DNA from: Terriglobia bacterium | GTDB taxonomy: Bacteria; Acidobacteriota; Terriglobia; Bryobacterales; Bryobacteraceae | Assembly: GCA_020073615.1 (NCBI GenBank) | Contig: JAIQEX010000038.1 | Coordinates: forward strand, 1-48,028 | DNA: 48,028 nt | Direction of reading: 5' to 3' | Part shown: piece by piece, positions 26,333-34,680 of the stretch | Layout: every line of letters begins with the position of its first letter | How positions within the stretch are numbered: position 1 is the stretch's first letter | Notes under the pieces: generated by a model | Seen by the model: only the letters and a program-made list of their open reading frames with translations | Told to the model about the DNA's origin: nothing | The model's database searches: none | Translations under genes and position numbers: made by a program

Positions 26333-26510
26333 GTAATACGGACCGACACCTGCAAGTTCGTACAAAAACAACCGGTTACAACCCTGCTCCCCTCGCTCTC
26401 AGTAAACTCCCGCTAGCGGGCCAGCCAGCTCGACAGCAACAGAAACGCCGCCACCAGGAGGGTATCGGCCAGGATCGGGCGAACCGGCCGGGCTCTTCCG
26501 GGCCACAGGG

Positions 26511-28019
26511 TCAACTGCCGGGCAGCAGATCCGGTAATGCTTTCCAGTACGTGCTTCCACATGGGACACCCGCCTTCAAATTTTTGATCGTCATCCGCCC
26601 GGCCGCGTCCAGATCCACCTGGTACAGCGGCAGGTCGCGTTCCTTCACCACGTAGGCGCCCACCTGCATGAGCCACGAATCCTGGTAGGTGGACACCACA
26701 AAGGGGTTCTCGGCCAGGGCGCGCACCCGGAACTGCGCGGTGGAGGGCTCGTAATTGGCGTAGCTGTAGCAGCGCCCCAGGCAGACGCGGTCGATGACGT
26801 GCGCCAGCGCATTGACACGCAGATCGGGATCGTCGATGGCGCTGAGCACGCGCCGGCCCGGCGGCAGGCCGGCCACCGCCTCTTGCATGCGGTCCTCAAA
26901 AGAGTTCAGCGCGCGCTCGTCGCGATACAGAAAGCCGAAGAAGACCAGGGCCACCACCAGCGGGGCGTACCGCTCGAGGGCGTGCGGGCGCGCCGCCGCC
27001 AGCAGAGCGCAGACGCAGATGCCCACGCCCAGAGACATGCGGTCGGCGATGTAGACCAGGGCATGGTGATAACCGGGGATCTGCACGGTGCTGGGGAGGA
27101 TGAACACCCCCGCGGCGCTGAGGACACAGAACTGGAACGGGATGTCCGACACCACCTGGCGGGCGCCGGAAAACCGCACCAGGCGCAGGAATAGCAGGCC
27201 CCAGCACAGGAGCAGTCCGATGAGCACCGGGTAGTACTTGGCGTCGAAGACCCAAACCTGGTCGGCTCCCGTCGTCATGGTGATCTGCTGCAGGGACCAG
27301 CGCGCCGCCAGGATGCGGCCGACGGCCACATGGAGCAGCACCATGGCCGCCAGCATGGCGAGAATCAAGTGCGCGCGGCGGCGCGCCGAGACCCGCCTGG
27401 CAAGCCACAGATATCCCAGCAGGGCGGCAGCCCAGGCCACGGGTAGCGCGTGGGCGGCATAGGCCAGGAGAAAAACGGGAACGGCGGCGGCGGCGCGGCG
27501 CGGCTCCCCTTTCCAGACCAGCGCCAGGGCCCAGAAACACAGGCCGAGGCTCAGATAGAAATTGAAGAAGCCCATGTGAAAAACCCAGCCGTACGCCAGC
27601 ATGGCAATGCAGGGCAAGACGTGCCAGGAGCGGCGGCCGGCCACCGCCGAGACAAACGCGAAGGCTCCCCAGACGAATGTCAGCACGGCGAGCGAAACGG
27701 AGATGCGCTGGGCGGCCGCGGCGCCCAGCGGCCGGAACAGGCCGCTCAACATCAGATCGAACAGAACGTTGGTGGTCTGGCGCACGACCTGCAGTCCCGG
27801 GGCGCGCCCGCTGGCGATCAATTGCGCCAGCCAGGCGTTATAGATGTGGCTCGAGAGATCGCCCGCCTGCACGCGGGGCAGCCAGAAGCAGGGCGCCAGC
27901 AGCAGGAGCGAAGCCAGCACATACGGCCGGCAGCCGCGGCCCAGAGCGGCGAGCGTGGATGGGGGCGGCGCCGCACGTGGCGGAGTCCTCATTTCGCGAT
28001 TGCGTTTTTGCGGCCGCAT
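26511..28019 (-). CDS. Polytopic membrane protein, GT-C glycosyltransferase-like
   Basis: About 502 residues from the ATG at 28019; a TTG five codons earlier and an ATG nine codons later are alternatives. After a short basic N-terminus come ten or more hydrophobic segments (~30-370), then a soluble C-terminal domain of ~120 residues (GRRVLSAIDDPDLRVNALAHVIDRV, ENPFVVSTYQDSWLM). The first loop carries AGDLSSHIYNAWLA, an acidic/His-containing loop after TM1 as in GT-C fold glycosyltransferases. No family signature is strong enough to name a reaction. It follows the Tad pilus genes and two microproteins on the same strand, so a role in pilin or surface glycosylation is possible but only inferred. 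Confidence 0.75.
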   Translation of the reverse strand: MRPQKRNREMRTPPRAAPPPSTLAALGRGCRPYVLASLLLLAPCFWLPRVQAGDLSSHIYNAWLAQLIASGRAPGLQVVRQTTNVLFDLMLSGLFRPLGAAAAQRISVSLAVLTFVWGAFAFVSAVAGRRSWHVLPCIAMLAYGWVFHMGFFNFYLSLGLCFWALALVWKGEPRRAAAAVPVFLLAYAAHALPVAWAAALLGYLWLARRVSARRRAHLILAMLAAMVLLHVAVGRILAARWSLQQITMTTGADQVWVFDAKYYPVLIGLLLCWGLLFLRLVRFSGARQVVSDIPFQFCVLSAAGVFILPSTVQIPGYHHALVYIADRMSLGVGICVCALLAAARPHALERYAPLVVALVFFGFLYRDERALNSFEDRMQEAVAGLPPGRRVLSAIDDPDLRVNALAHVIDRVCLGRCYSYANYEPSTAQFRVRALAENPFVVSTYQDSWLMQVGAYVVKERDLPLYQVDLDAAGRMTIKNLKAGVPCGSTYWKALPDLLPGS

Positions 28020-28253
28020 CCCACCATTGTCCAACCGAACGCCCTGGAATTCCGGGATCGGGCGCGGCTACCGCGGCGGCGGCAATGCCGGGAGGGCGTG
28101 GACCGCCGGCTCCGTCCCCGATCCTCCGCCGGCCGAGGGCCAACCGCCGTCCCGATTTTGTTGGGCGCGGGGTGTCGTAACCGGCCGGGAGGCCCGGACG
28201 TGCGCGCGCCATCGGCCGGGCCGCAGCCTTGCGCCAGGCGCTACTGCGCCGGG

Positions 28254-28349
28254 CTAGCGAACCGTCCGGCGCTTGCGGCGGCGCGACATCAGCATGATGA
28301 GGGTAATGCCCGCGCCCAGCCAAATCGCCGACTGAACCGCGATGTCCAT
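28254..28349 (-). CDS. 31-aa single-span microprotein B (paralogue of 28491-28586)
   Basis: A complete 31-codon frame: ATG at 28349, TAG at 28254. An AAGGAG Shine-Dalgarno sits 6-7 bp upstream, one of the best ribosome sites in the window. Residues ~3-21 are hydrophobic and contain IWLGAG; the last ten are almost all basic (SRRRKRRTVR). That predicts one membrane helix with the C-terminus in the cytoplasm. The neighbour at 28491-28586 has the same length, the same Q-x-x-I-W-L-G-A-G core and the same basic tail, so the two are a tandem duplication. The pair closes the tad gene cluster, between tadC and a GT-C-like gene. No known function; a pilus-assembly accessory peptide is a guess. Confidence 0.7.
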   Translation of the reverse strand: MDIAVQSAIWLGAGITLIMLMSRRRKRRTVR

Positions 28350-28490
28350 TTGTTTCTCCTTTCCTTGTCCTTGGAAACCTATGCGAACTCCCGGCGGCCG
28401 CCCCCCTGGCAGCCTGTGGCGCAGACACCGCGGTCCGCCGCGCCCGCACGCATGCCGGCGCATGGCGGGGGCCGCAAAAGAGAGGGCCGC

Positions 28491-28586
28491 CTAGTGCTGG
28501 CGGCGGGCCTTGCGCCGTTTGAGGAAGACGAACAAAGCGCCCCCGGCTCCCAGCCAGATCACGGCCTGAATCAATGTGTTGTTCAT
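28491..28586 (-). CDS. 31-aa single-span microprotein A (paralogue of 28254-28349)
   Basis: Complete 31-codon frame with ATG at 28586 and TAG at 28491. AAAAGGAG lies ~10 bp before the start, which is 18 bp after the tadC stop. It reads MNNTLIQAVIWLGAGG, then ALFVFLKRRKARRQH: a hydrophobic helix (~4-22) followed by a basic tail. Alignment with the protein at 28254-28349 keeps the I-W-L-G-A-G core and the RRK cluster while other positions vary. The protein, not just the DNA, therefore appears conserved. The layout resembles the helix-plus-arginine tail of C-terminal sorting tags, but here it is a free-standing protein. Function unknown. Confidence 0.7.
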   Translation of the reverse strand: MNNTLIQAVIWLGAGGALFVFLKRRKARRQH

Positions 28587-28604
28587 GTTTGTAGTGCTCC
28601 TTTT

Positions 28605-29552
28605 CTAGCTCCCTTGCGACATCATGGGGAACAAATTCTTGAAGACCATCAGTATTCCGGGACCAGCCGCCACAATCAGCATGGACGGCAGGATGAAAAA
28701 GAAAATCGGGAAGACCAGCTTCACGCCCACCTTGCCGGCGCGCTCCTCGGCTTCCTGGCGGCGCTTTACGCGCAGGGCGTCGGAGTGCTGGCGCAGGCTC
28801 TCACCCATGCTGGTGCCGAAGCGGTCGTTCTGAATCAGGATGGCGACCAGCCTGCGGATCTCCGGCTCGCCGGTGCGCTCGGCAAGATTGCGCAGGGCCT
28901 CGGAGCGGCGCTTTCCGGCGCGCATTTCCAGGGTGACCAGGGACAAATCTTCACTGAGCTGCGGATGGCTAACCTGCAGTTCGCGCGCCACGTGCTGGAT
29001 CGCCTGGTCCAAACCCAATCCGGCCTCGATCGAAACCACCATCAGGTCCAAAGCATCGGGCAGCGAAAGACGGACGATCTCCTGCCGCTTGAGCACCTTT
29101 TTTTGCAGGAAGAACCGCGGAAGCACCCAGCCCGCGGCGCAGCCGGAGAAGATCATGGCCAACTTCATGACCGGGTTGGGCGGAAGGTTGGGCTGCATCA
29201 GGATGCTCAGAAACAGGCAGCCCAAGGTGGTCAGGATGCGGACGCCAAAGAACACGGGCACGGCGTGCTCCGATCGAAAACCGGCGCGGATCATGTCGGC
29301 GCGCAAGGTGGCCACATCGCTTTCCGAGGAAGGCACGCGGTCGCCGATCTGGCGCAGCATGGTGACCAGGGTGCTGGGCTGCGGCTCGGCGCCCTCATCC
29401 ACCAGCCGGTTGCGGGCGGCCTCGGTGATCACCGGGCTGCCCAACTGGCGGAGGAAACGGCCGGGCTTGAAGAAGACCCGGTAACCGGCCCCGCTGAGCA
29501 CCACCAGCAACATCAGAAAGGTAATCACGGCGAGGAGGATGGGATGGTTCAT
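28605..29552 (-). CDS. tadC: Tad pilus inner-membrane platform protein TadC
   Basis: 315 residues from the ATG at 29552, preceded by AAGGTG. There is an N-terminal helix (PILLAVITFLMLLVVLSGAGY), two central helices (~105-145), then a T2SSF/GspF-type domain (SLPDALDLMVVSIEAGLGLDQAIQHV, and ERTGEPEIRRLVAILIQNDRFGTSMGESL). It ends with a hydrophobic segment (GVKLVFPIFFFILPSMLIVAAGP). The LPDALDLMVVSIEAGLGLD string is the TadC signature. With TadB it forms the platform on which the ATPase acts. It starts one base after the tadB stop. The longer upstream frame is just overlap with tadB. Confidence 0.94.
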   Translation of the reverse strand: MNHPILLAVITFLMLLVVLSGAGYRVFFKPGRFLRQLGSPVITEAARNRLVDEGAEPQPSTLVTMLRQIGDRVPSSESDVATLRADMIRAGFRSEHAVPVFFGVRILTTLGCLFLSILMQPNLPPNPVMKLAMIFSGCAAGWVLPRFFLQKKVLKRQEIVRLSLPDALDLMVVSIEAGLGLDQAIQHVARELQVSHPQLSEDLSLVTLEMRAGKRRSEALRNLAERTGEPEIRRLVAILIQNDRFGTSMGESLRQHSDALRVKRRQEAEERAGKVGVKLVFPIFFFILPSMLIVAAGPGILMVFKNLFPMMSQGS

Positions 29553-29553
29553 G

Positions 29554-30525
29554 TCACACCTTGATGTTGATGATCTTCTTGATAAAGAAATTGCCGAGGA
29601 TCTGGGCGACGATGGCGCCACCGATCAGCCATCGGCCGTCGGAGTCGGCCGCCATGCCCTGCAGGTAGCCGGGCGCCACCACCAGCAGGCACAGCATGGT
29701 CGCCACGGGAAGGAGAGTCAGCACCGTGGCCGTGAGCCGGCCGTGGGCGCTGGCCGCTTTCACCTGGCCTTTCAGGCGGAAACGCTCGCGAATCACGTAC
29801 GCCAGGCGGGTGAGGATTTCGCTCAAGTTGCCGCCCGTCTGCTTCTGCAGCAGAACCGACGAAGTGAAGAAACGCACATCGAGCAGCGGCACCCGCGTGC
29901 TGAAGTTGCGCAGCGCAATGTCCAGGGGTGCCCCCAGGTTCTGCTCGTTGAACAGCGCGCGGAACTCCTGGCCCAGGGGATCGGCCATCTCTTCCCCCAA
30001 CATCTCCAGACTGATGGAGAAGGCATGGCCGGCGCGCATGGAGCGGGCCAGAAAATCGAGCGCGTCGGGGAACTGCTCCTCCAGGGTGGCCAGCCGCTTG
30101 GCGCGCTTTCGGCGCACGTAGACATAGGGGGCCGAGCCGGCCGCCAGGCCAAGCACGATGGCGGTGACAAAGGCGTTCCCGATAATGGGAAACAGGAAGC
30201 CTAGGCCCAGGCCGGGAACCGTGGCCAGACCCATGGCGGCCACCAGCCGTGAAGAGGACCAGTTCAAGCCGGCTTGCTGGATCTGCTCCTGGGCATGGCG
30301 GGAAAAGTGAAAGGACGCGAGCAGGGCCTTGAAGCCGGTTGGCTTATCGGGGTCGATCTCTTTCAGCAGGTTGGAGATGGCCACCACCGGCTCGCCCGCG
30401 GCGGTTTGCAGCATCCCCGCCACCTGCGCCTTGCGGCGGGAATCGAAAAACTTCAGCGCCACGCTCACGGCCAGCAGGGTGAGCGCGAAGACCACCACGA
30501 AAGATACCACCACGCCGACGGGCAT
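29554..30525 (-). CDS. tadB: Tad pilus inner-membrane platform protein TadB
   Basis: 323 residues. An N-terminal membrane helix (VVSFVVVFALTLLAVSVALKF) is followed by a central hydrophobic hairpin (~95-135). The T2SSF domain reads LEEQFPDALDFLARSMRAGHAFSISLEMLGEEM, then LDVRFFTSSVLLQKQTGGNLSEIL. Two C-terminal helices follow (TATVLTLLPVATMLCLLV, WLIGGAIVAQILGNFFI). The FPDALD...RAGHAF pattern marks TadB. The stop and start around it are tight: its ATG shares one base with the cpaF stop (TAATG) and tadC starts one base after it ends, so the three are coupled. Confidence 0.94.
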   Translation of the reverse strand: MPVGVVVSFVVVFALTLLAVSVALKFFDSRRKAQVAGMLQTAAGEPVVAISNLLKEIDPDKPTGFKALLASFHFSRHAQEQIQQAGLNWSSSRLVAAMGLATVPGLGLGFLFPIIGNAFVTAIVLGLAAGSAPYVYVRRKRAKRLATLEEQFPDALDFLARSMRAGHAFSISLEMLGEEMADPLGQEFRALFNEQNLGAPLDIALRNFSTRVPLLDVRFFTSSVLLQKQTGGNLSEILTRLAYVIRERFRLKGQVKAASAHGRLTATVLTLLPVATMLCLLVVAPGYLQGMAADSDGRWLIGGAIVAQILGNFFIKKIINIKV

Positions 30526-31886
30526 TATCGGATCTCCACCACCGTCTGGAACATCTGCGTGGGAAGCAGGATGCCGCAGGCCTTGAGGCGTTCGTAGAAC
30601 TTGGGACGGATGCCGGTGGCCCGGAATCTTCCCACCACTCTGCCGGATTCGGTGATACCGGTCTTTTCAAACAGGAAAATGTCCTGCAAGGTAATGATGT
30701 CCTGCTCCATGCCGATCACCTCGGTGATGTGGGTGATGCGGCGCGTGCCATCGCTGAAACGGGAAGTTTGCACGAACAGATCCACCGCCGAGGCAATCTG
30801 CTGGCGAATCGACCGCACCCCCATGTTGGCGTTGGCCATGCCCACCATCACCTCGAGGCGTCCCAGCCCGTCGCGGGGGGTGTTGGCGTGAATGGTGGTG
30901 AGCGACCCGTCGTGGCCCGTGTTCATGGCCTGGAGCATGTCGAGGGCCTCCTCGGCGCGGACTTCGCCGACGATGATGCGGTCCGGGCGCATACGGAGGG
31001 CGTTGATCACCAGCTGGCGGATGTGGATGGCGCCCGTGCCTTCCACATTGGCGGGGCGGGTTTCCATGCGCGCCACGTGGGTCTGCTGGAGCCGCAGCTC
31101 GGCCGCGTCTTCGATGGTCACGATGCGCTCGTCTTCGGGAATGTAGGAAGAGAGCGCGTTGAGCAGCGTGGTCTTGCCGGAGCCGGTTCCGCCGCAGATC
31201 AGGATGTTGAGGCGCGCCTTCACGCAGGACTTCAGGAGCTCCAGCATGCCTTCGGTAAGGGACAGCTTGGCCACCAGGTCCTCGCCCTTGAGGGCGTGGC
31301 GGCCGAAACGGCGGATGGAGAGCAGGGGGCCGTCCACGGCCACCGGCGGGATGGCCGCGTTCACGCGCGAGCCGTCGGGCAGGCGCGCATCCACCAGCGG
31401 CGACGATTCGTCCACGCGGCGGCCCACGCGCGACACGATCTTTTCGATGATGCGCAGCAGGTGGGCGTCGTCTTTGAATTCCACCGGGGTGCGGTACAGC
31501 TTGCCGCCGCGCTCCACGTACACCAGGCGCGGCGTGGTGACCAGAATGTCCGATATGGTGGGATCCTGGAGCAGCGGTTCGAGGGGCCCCAGGCCGAAGA
31601 CTTCGTCCAGGATCTCCTCGATCACGCGGTCTTTTTCCACCAGGGAGAGGGGCGTCTTCTCTTCGTCCACCAGCTTGGCGACGGCGGCGCGGATCTCGGC
31701 GCGGACGCGGTCGCCGGCCATCGACGAGAGCGCCTCCAGATTGATCCGGTCGAGCAGCTTGCGATGGAGCGTGAACTTCAGCTCCTGGTATTCGGGCGAG
31801 TACCCTTCCTTGGCGAAGAGGCGGTTCACCCAGCCGGCGTCCCGGTTCTCACCGTGCTTCGTTACCGAGTCCAGAGCGACGGGCAT
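30525..31886 (-). CDS. cpaF: Tad pilus assembly ATPase CpaF/TadA
   Basis: 453 residues of the secretion-ATPase superfamily (VirB11/TadA). An N-terminal all-alpha region (~30-95) precedes the PAS-like N-domain ([17 protein letters not shown]). The Walker A is GGTGSGKT (232-239), the acidic box [15 protein letters not shown] (~252-266), the Walker B RIIVGEVR (303-310), and the His box [14 protein letters not shown] (323-336). All key residues are intact. It powers Flp pilin assembly from the cytoplasmic face of the inner membrane. AAGGAG lies 7 bp before its ATG, overlapping the cpaE stop, so the genes form one transcript. Confidence 0.96.
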   Translation of the reverse strand: MPVALDSVTKHGENRDAGWVNRLFAKEGYSPEYQELKFTLHRKLLDRINLEALSSMAGDRVRAEIRAAVAKLVDEEKTPLSLVEKDRVIEEILDEVFGLGPLEPLLQDPTISDILVTTPRLVYVERGGKLYRTPVEFKDDAHLLRIIEKIVSRVGRRVDESSPLVDARLPDGSRVNAAIPPVAVDGPLLSIRRFGRHALKGEDLVAKLSLTEGMLELLKSCVKARLNILICGGTGSGKTTLLNALSSYIPEDERIVTIEDAAELRLQQTHVARMETRPANVEGTGAIHIRQLVINALRMRPDRIIVGEVRAEEALDMLQAMNTGHDGSLTTIHANTPRDGLGRLEVMVGMANANMGVRSIRQQIASAVDLFVQTSRFSDGTRRITHITEVIGMEQDIITLQDIFLFEKTGITESGRVVGRFRATGIRPKFYERLKACGILLPTQMFQTVVEIR

Positions 31887-31898
31887 TTGCGTTTCTCC

Positions 31899-33071
31899 TT
31901 AGCCGAACAGTCCGAAGCGCTTTTTCCCCGGCTTGGCCGAGGTTTCGTCTTCCAGGCTGGTCAGCTTCACGGCCAGCCGGGCCATGTGTTTGCCCAGTTC
32001 CGAGCTGCGGTTCAGCATGCGGCCCTCGGCGTAGGTTTCGTACAACTCCGGGTAGTCGTTGGGGACCATGCTGAAGATCGGGGTTCCGAGCATCTTTTCC
32101 AATTCGCCGGGGGAAATCTCCAGGCGCTTGGGGGAACGGTTGAGGATCAGGCGGATGCGGTTCTTTCCGTAGCCGCCGTCCAGCAGAGTCTGAATGATCT
32201 GTTTGGCCTGGTGCAGCGCCGGGACTTCCAGCGTGGTCACCAGGCAGGCCTCGTCGATCTCCTCGAGGGCGGCCATGGCCAGATGGCTCAGGCCGCGTCC
32301 CAGGTCCACCAGGGTCCAATCGTAGTGCGGGCGGGCGAAGGCCAGAACGTGGCGCACCTGCTCGTCCTTGGGCTGTTGTTTGGAACCCAGGGCCAAAGGC
32401 GAGGCCACGATTTCCACGCCCGGAATGCCGTTGGACACCAGCGCTTTCCAGTAGTGAATGTCCAGCCGGTGCAGGTTGTTGACGGCGTCGAGGATGGAGT
32501 ATACCGACTTGGTCTTGGTGATGAACCCGACCATACCGGCGTCGAGATCGAGATCGGCCAGCAGAACCTTCTGGTTGAGGCGGCCGAGCTCGGCGGCCAC
32601 GTGGCAGACGATGGTGGTGGCGCCGCACCCCCCCTTGGCGGAGAAGAAGGCGAAGCTCTTGCCGCCGCTCTTGGCGCCGCCGTCGCGCCGCCGGCTGCGA
32701 TCAGCGGAGCGCTTCTCGAGCGCCCGCTTGAGCGATTCCTGGAGGGGGGGATAGAGGTATTCGTTGATGCCGGCGCGCATCGATGAGAGAATCGACTCGC
32801 TGTCGGCGGTGTGGTTCAGCGCAATGATCATCGGATCGCCGATGGCGTTGCGGATGGAAGCGACCAGCCCCTCGAGCGGTTCCCGCCAGGAGCTGATATC
32901 CACCAGCACGACATCGGGCCGCATGCGCTCCAGGCGGTCGAGAAAGTTGCTGACGTCGCCGATGTCCTGGTGCTCGACGATGACCCGGAATGGCAGGCCC
33001 GAGAGGCAGGCTTGCGCCTGCTCCCACAGGTCCCGGTTTTCGATCGCCATCCCGATGGTCAACGGATACAT
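31899..33071 (-). CDS. cpaE: Tad pilus localisation ATPase CpaE/TadZ
   Basis: 390 residues. The first ~125 form an atypical receiver-like domain (RPDVVLVDISSWREP). A ParA/MinD-type ATPase follows. Its P-loop reads SAKGGCGATT: the MinD signature lysine (KGG) is kept, but the second, phosphate-binding lysine is replaced by Ala. CpaE/TadZ proteins often show such altered P-loops. Further motifs are LLADLDLDAGMVGF, DWTLVDLGRGLS and LILNRSPK. It places the Tad machine at a site in the cell, usually the pole. The C-terminal tail is basic (SAKPGKKRFGLFG). It lies between the secretin and ATPase genes in usual Tad order. Confidence 0.93.
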   Translation of the reverse strand: MYPLTIGMAIENRDLWEQAQACLSGLPFRVIVEHQDIGDVSNFLDRLERMRPDVVLVDISSWREPLEGLVASIRNAIGDPMIIALNHTADSESILSSMRAGINEYLYPPLQESLKRALEKRSADRSRRRDGGAKSGGKSFAFFSAKGGCGATTIVCHVAAELGRLNQKVLLADLDLDAGMVGFITKTKSVYSILDAVNNLHRLDIHYWKALVSNGIPGVEIVASPLALGSKQQPKDEQVRHVLAFARPHYDWTLVDLGRGLSHLAMAALEEIDEACLVTTLEVPALHQAKQIIQTLLDGGYGKNRIRLILNRSPKRLEISPGELEKMLGTPIFSMVPNDYPELYETYAEGRMLNRSSELGKHMARLAVKLTSLEDETSAKPGKKRFGLFG

Positions 33072-33093
33072 GCCAGGTCTCCCGATCTACCGC

Positions 33094-34680
33094 TTACTTC
33101 ACCGTTGCGGCGCCCGCGGCGCCGCTCCCCGCCGGAGTGGGCGTCAAGCCGGGGTTCAACGATGGCGGCGCGGCGGGCACGGGCACCAGTTGATACTGCG
33201 GCATGCTGGGCGCGGGCGCCGCTTGCCCCTTCTGCTGCTGCTGGATCAGTTGTTCGATGGGGATGCTGTCGGCGGGAGGATGCACCGCCACCGGCCCGGT
33301 CTTGTCCATGCCCGGCTGCTGCATGGGGATGTTGCTGTTGCTCTTCATGAAAGGAACGGTATACTTCAGCTCCGGCACGGGCTGCTGCGCCGGGATGGGC
33401 CGCACGATCTCCGGGGTGATCACGATCAGGAGCTCGGAGTTGGTGCGGCTGACGTTCTTGGTCTGGAACAGCTTTCCCAGAAGCGGAATGCTTCCGATGC
33501 CGGGGATCCTCGACAGGTTGTCCTGGGTGGCGTTGTCCAGCAGGCCGGCAATGACGAAGCTCTGCCCGGACTCCAGCTCCACCTCGGTCTGCACCCGCCG
33601 CTCGGAGATGCCCGGAATGACGAAGCCCTGGAGGGTGACCGAGTTGCTGTAGTCGAGCGAGCTCACCTCCGGCGCCACCTGCATGCGGATGGTGCCCCGC
33701 GGGGTGATAACGGGCAGGAAATTGAGGCGAATGCCATACTCGCGGAACGCCACCGTGACCGAGGTTCCCGTGGCGCTGGGCTGAACCATGGGATACGGGA
33801 ATTCGCCGCCGGCCAGGAAGTGAGCCGGGGTGCCGTTGATCACCAGCAGGTTCGGTTCCGCCAGCGTCTCCAGCAGGTGCTTGCCCTCCAGGGCCTGCAG
33901 GGCCGCCACCAGGTTCAGGTCTTTGCGGAACATGAAGATATTGACCGCGCTCCCCAGGCTGAACGAGCGCGCGCCATCGGAGCTGAGCGGCGCGCCGGTG
34001 CCGACGGCGGTCGACTGGTTGAAGGCGCCCGTGGCCAGGTTAAAGCCCAGGTCCAGGGTGGCCGTGCGGGACACGTTGGCGAAGCGCACCTTCAGCAGAA
34101 TCTGCGGCTCCACCGGAGGAACGTCTACCCGCAGGAGGTTGACGCCCTTGCCCAGCGTGGCGACGATGGCCATCACGCGGTCGGCGGAAGTCACGTCTTT
34201 CACCGTGCCGCGCACGAAAGGCGTGTCGTTGTCAAAAGTGACGCTGATATCGGCGTCGGGGAAGTCGCGCGCGATCTGCTCCCGCACCGCGTTCAGGCGG
34301 ATCGGGCTTATGCGCACCGTCAGATCGTACATCAGCCGGGTATCGTTCTCCTGCCAGATGATGAGCGAAGTTTCTCCGGGCGCTTTTCCGTTGATGAGAA
34401 CTTCCTTGGGCCCGATGGCTACCGCTTCGACCAGGTTCCCGTTGGCCGTGGAAAGACGCTTGATCTTGAGCGGGCTGTCGATGGTGAGCGATTTGCCGAC
34501 CGTCACGGTCAGCTTTCCGCTCAGGCCGGCGGCCGGCGGCTGCGCGGCTTGGGCGTCGGCGCCGGACGCACTCTGCGGCCGGTCGTCGGGCTGCTGCGCC
34601 GCGCGGGCGGGCAGCGGCGCCAGCAGGCAGATGGACGCCGCCAGCGGCAGAAGCTTTGCGAGATGCGGGTATCTGGACAC
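33094..34680 (-). CDS. cpaC: Tad pilus outer-membrane secretin CpaC/RcpA
   Basis: 528 residues from a GTG start, with GGGGAGGG 8 bp upstream inside the cpaB end. Signal peptide to about residue 27 (LLPLAASICLLAPLPARA). Then an N-terminal secretin domain (SGKLTVTVGKSLTIDSPLKIKR..., with LINGKAPGETSLIIW) and a BON-like region (~120-185). The secretin domain reads LVAALQALEGKHLLETLAEPNLLVINGTPAHFLAGGEFPYP, with the VAPEVSSLD and RRVQTEVELESGQSFVIAGLL strands and the closing PLLGKLFQ...NSELLIVITPEIV. The last ~90 residues are Pro/Gln-rich low complexity. It forms the outer-membrane pore of the Flp pilus. Confidence 0.95.
   Translation of the reverse strand: MSRYPHLAKLLPLAASICLLAPLPARAAQQPDDRPQSASGADAQAAQPPAAGLSGKLTVTVGKSLTIDSPLKIKRLSTANGNLVEAVAIGPKEVLINGKAPGETSLIIWQENDTRLMYDLTVRISPIRLNAVREQIARDFPDADISVTFDNDTPFVRGTVKDVTSADRVMAIVATLGKGVNLLRVDVPPVEPQILLKVRFANVSRTATLDLGFNLATGAFNQSTAVGTGAPLSSDGARSFSLGSAVNIFMFRKDLNLVAALQALEGKHLLETLAEPNLLVINGTPAHFLAGGEFPYPMVQPSATGTSVTVAFREYGIRLNFLPVITPRGTIRMQVAPEVSSLDYSNSVTLQGFVIPGISERRVQTEVELESGQSFVIAGLLDNATQDNLSRIPGIGSIPLLGKLFQTKNVSRTNSELLIVITPEIVRPIPAQQPVPELKYTVPFMKSNSNIPMQQPGMDKTGPVAVHPPADSIPIEQLIQQQQKGQAAPAPSMPQYQLVPVPAAPPSLNPGLTPTPAGSGAAGAATVK

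Noticed and set aside
26413-26559. Short minus-strand frame with a hydrophobic C-terminus (LLVAAFLLLSSWLAR)
   Set aside because: It overlaps the 3' end of the GT-C-like gene, has no good ribosome site and does not resemble the 31-residue pair, so I do not call it.
31899-33071. Loss of the phosphate-binding lysine in the CpaE P-loop taken as an inactivating mutation
   Set aside because: Altered P-loops are common in CpaE/TadZ proteins, so this is probably a normal family feature.
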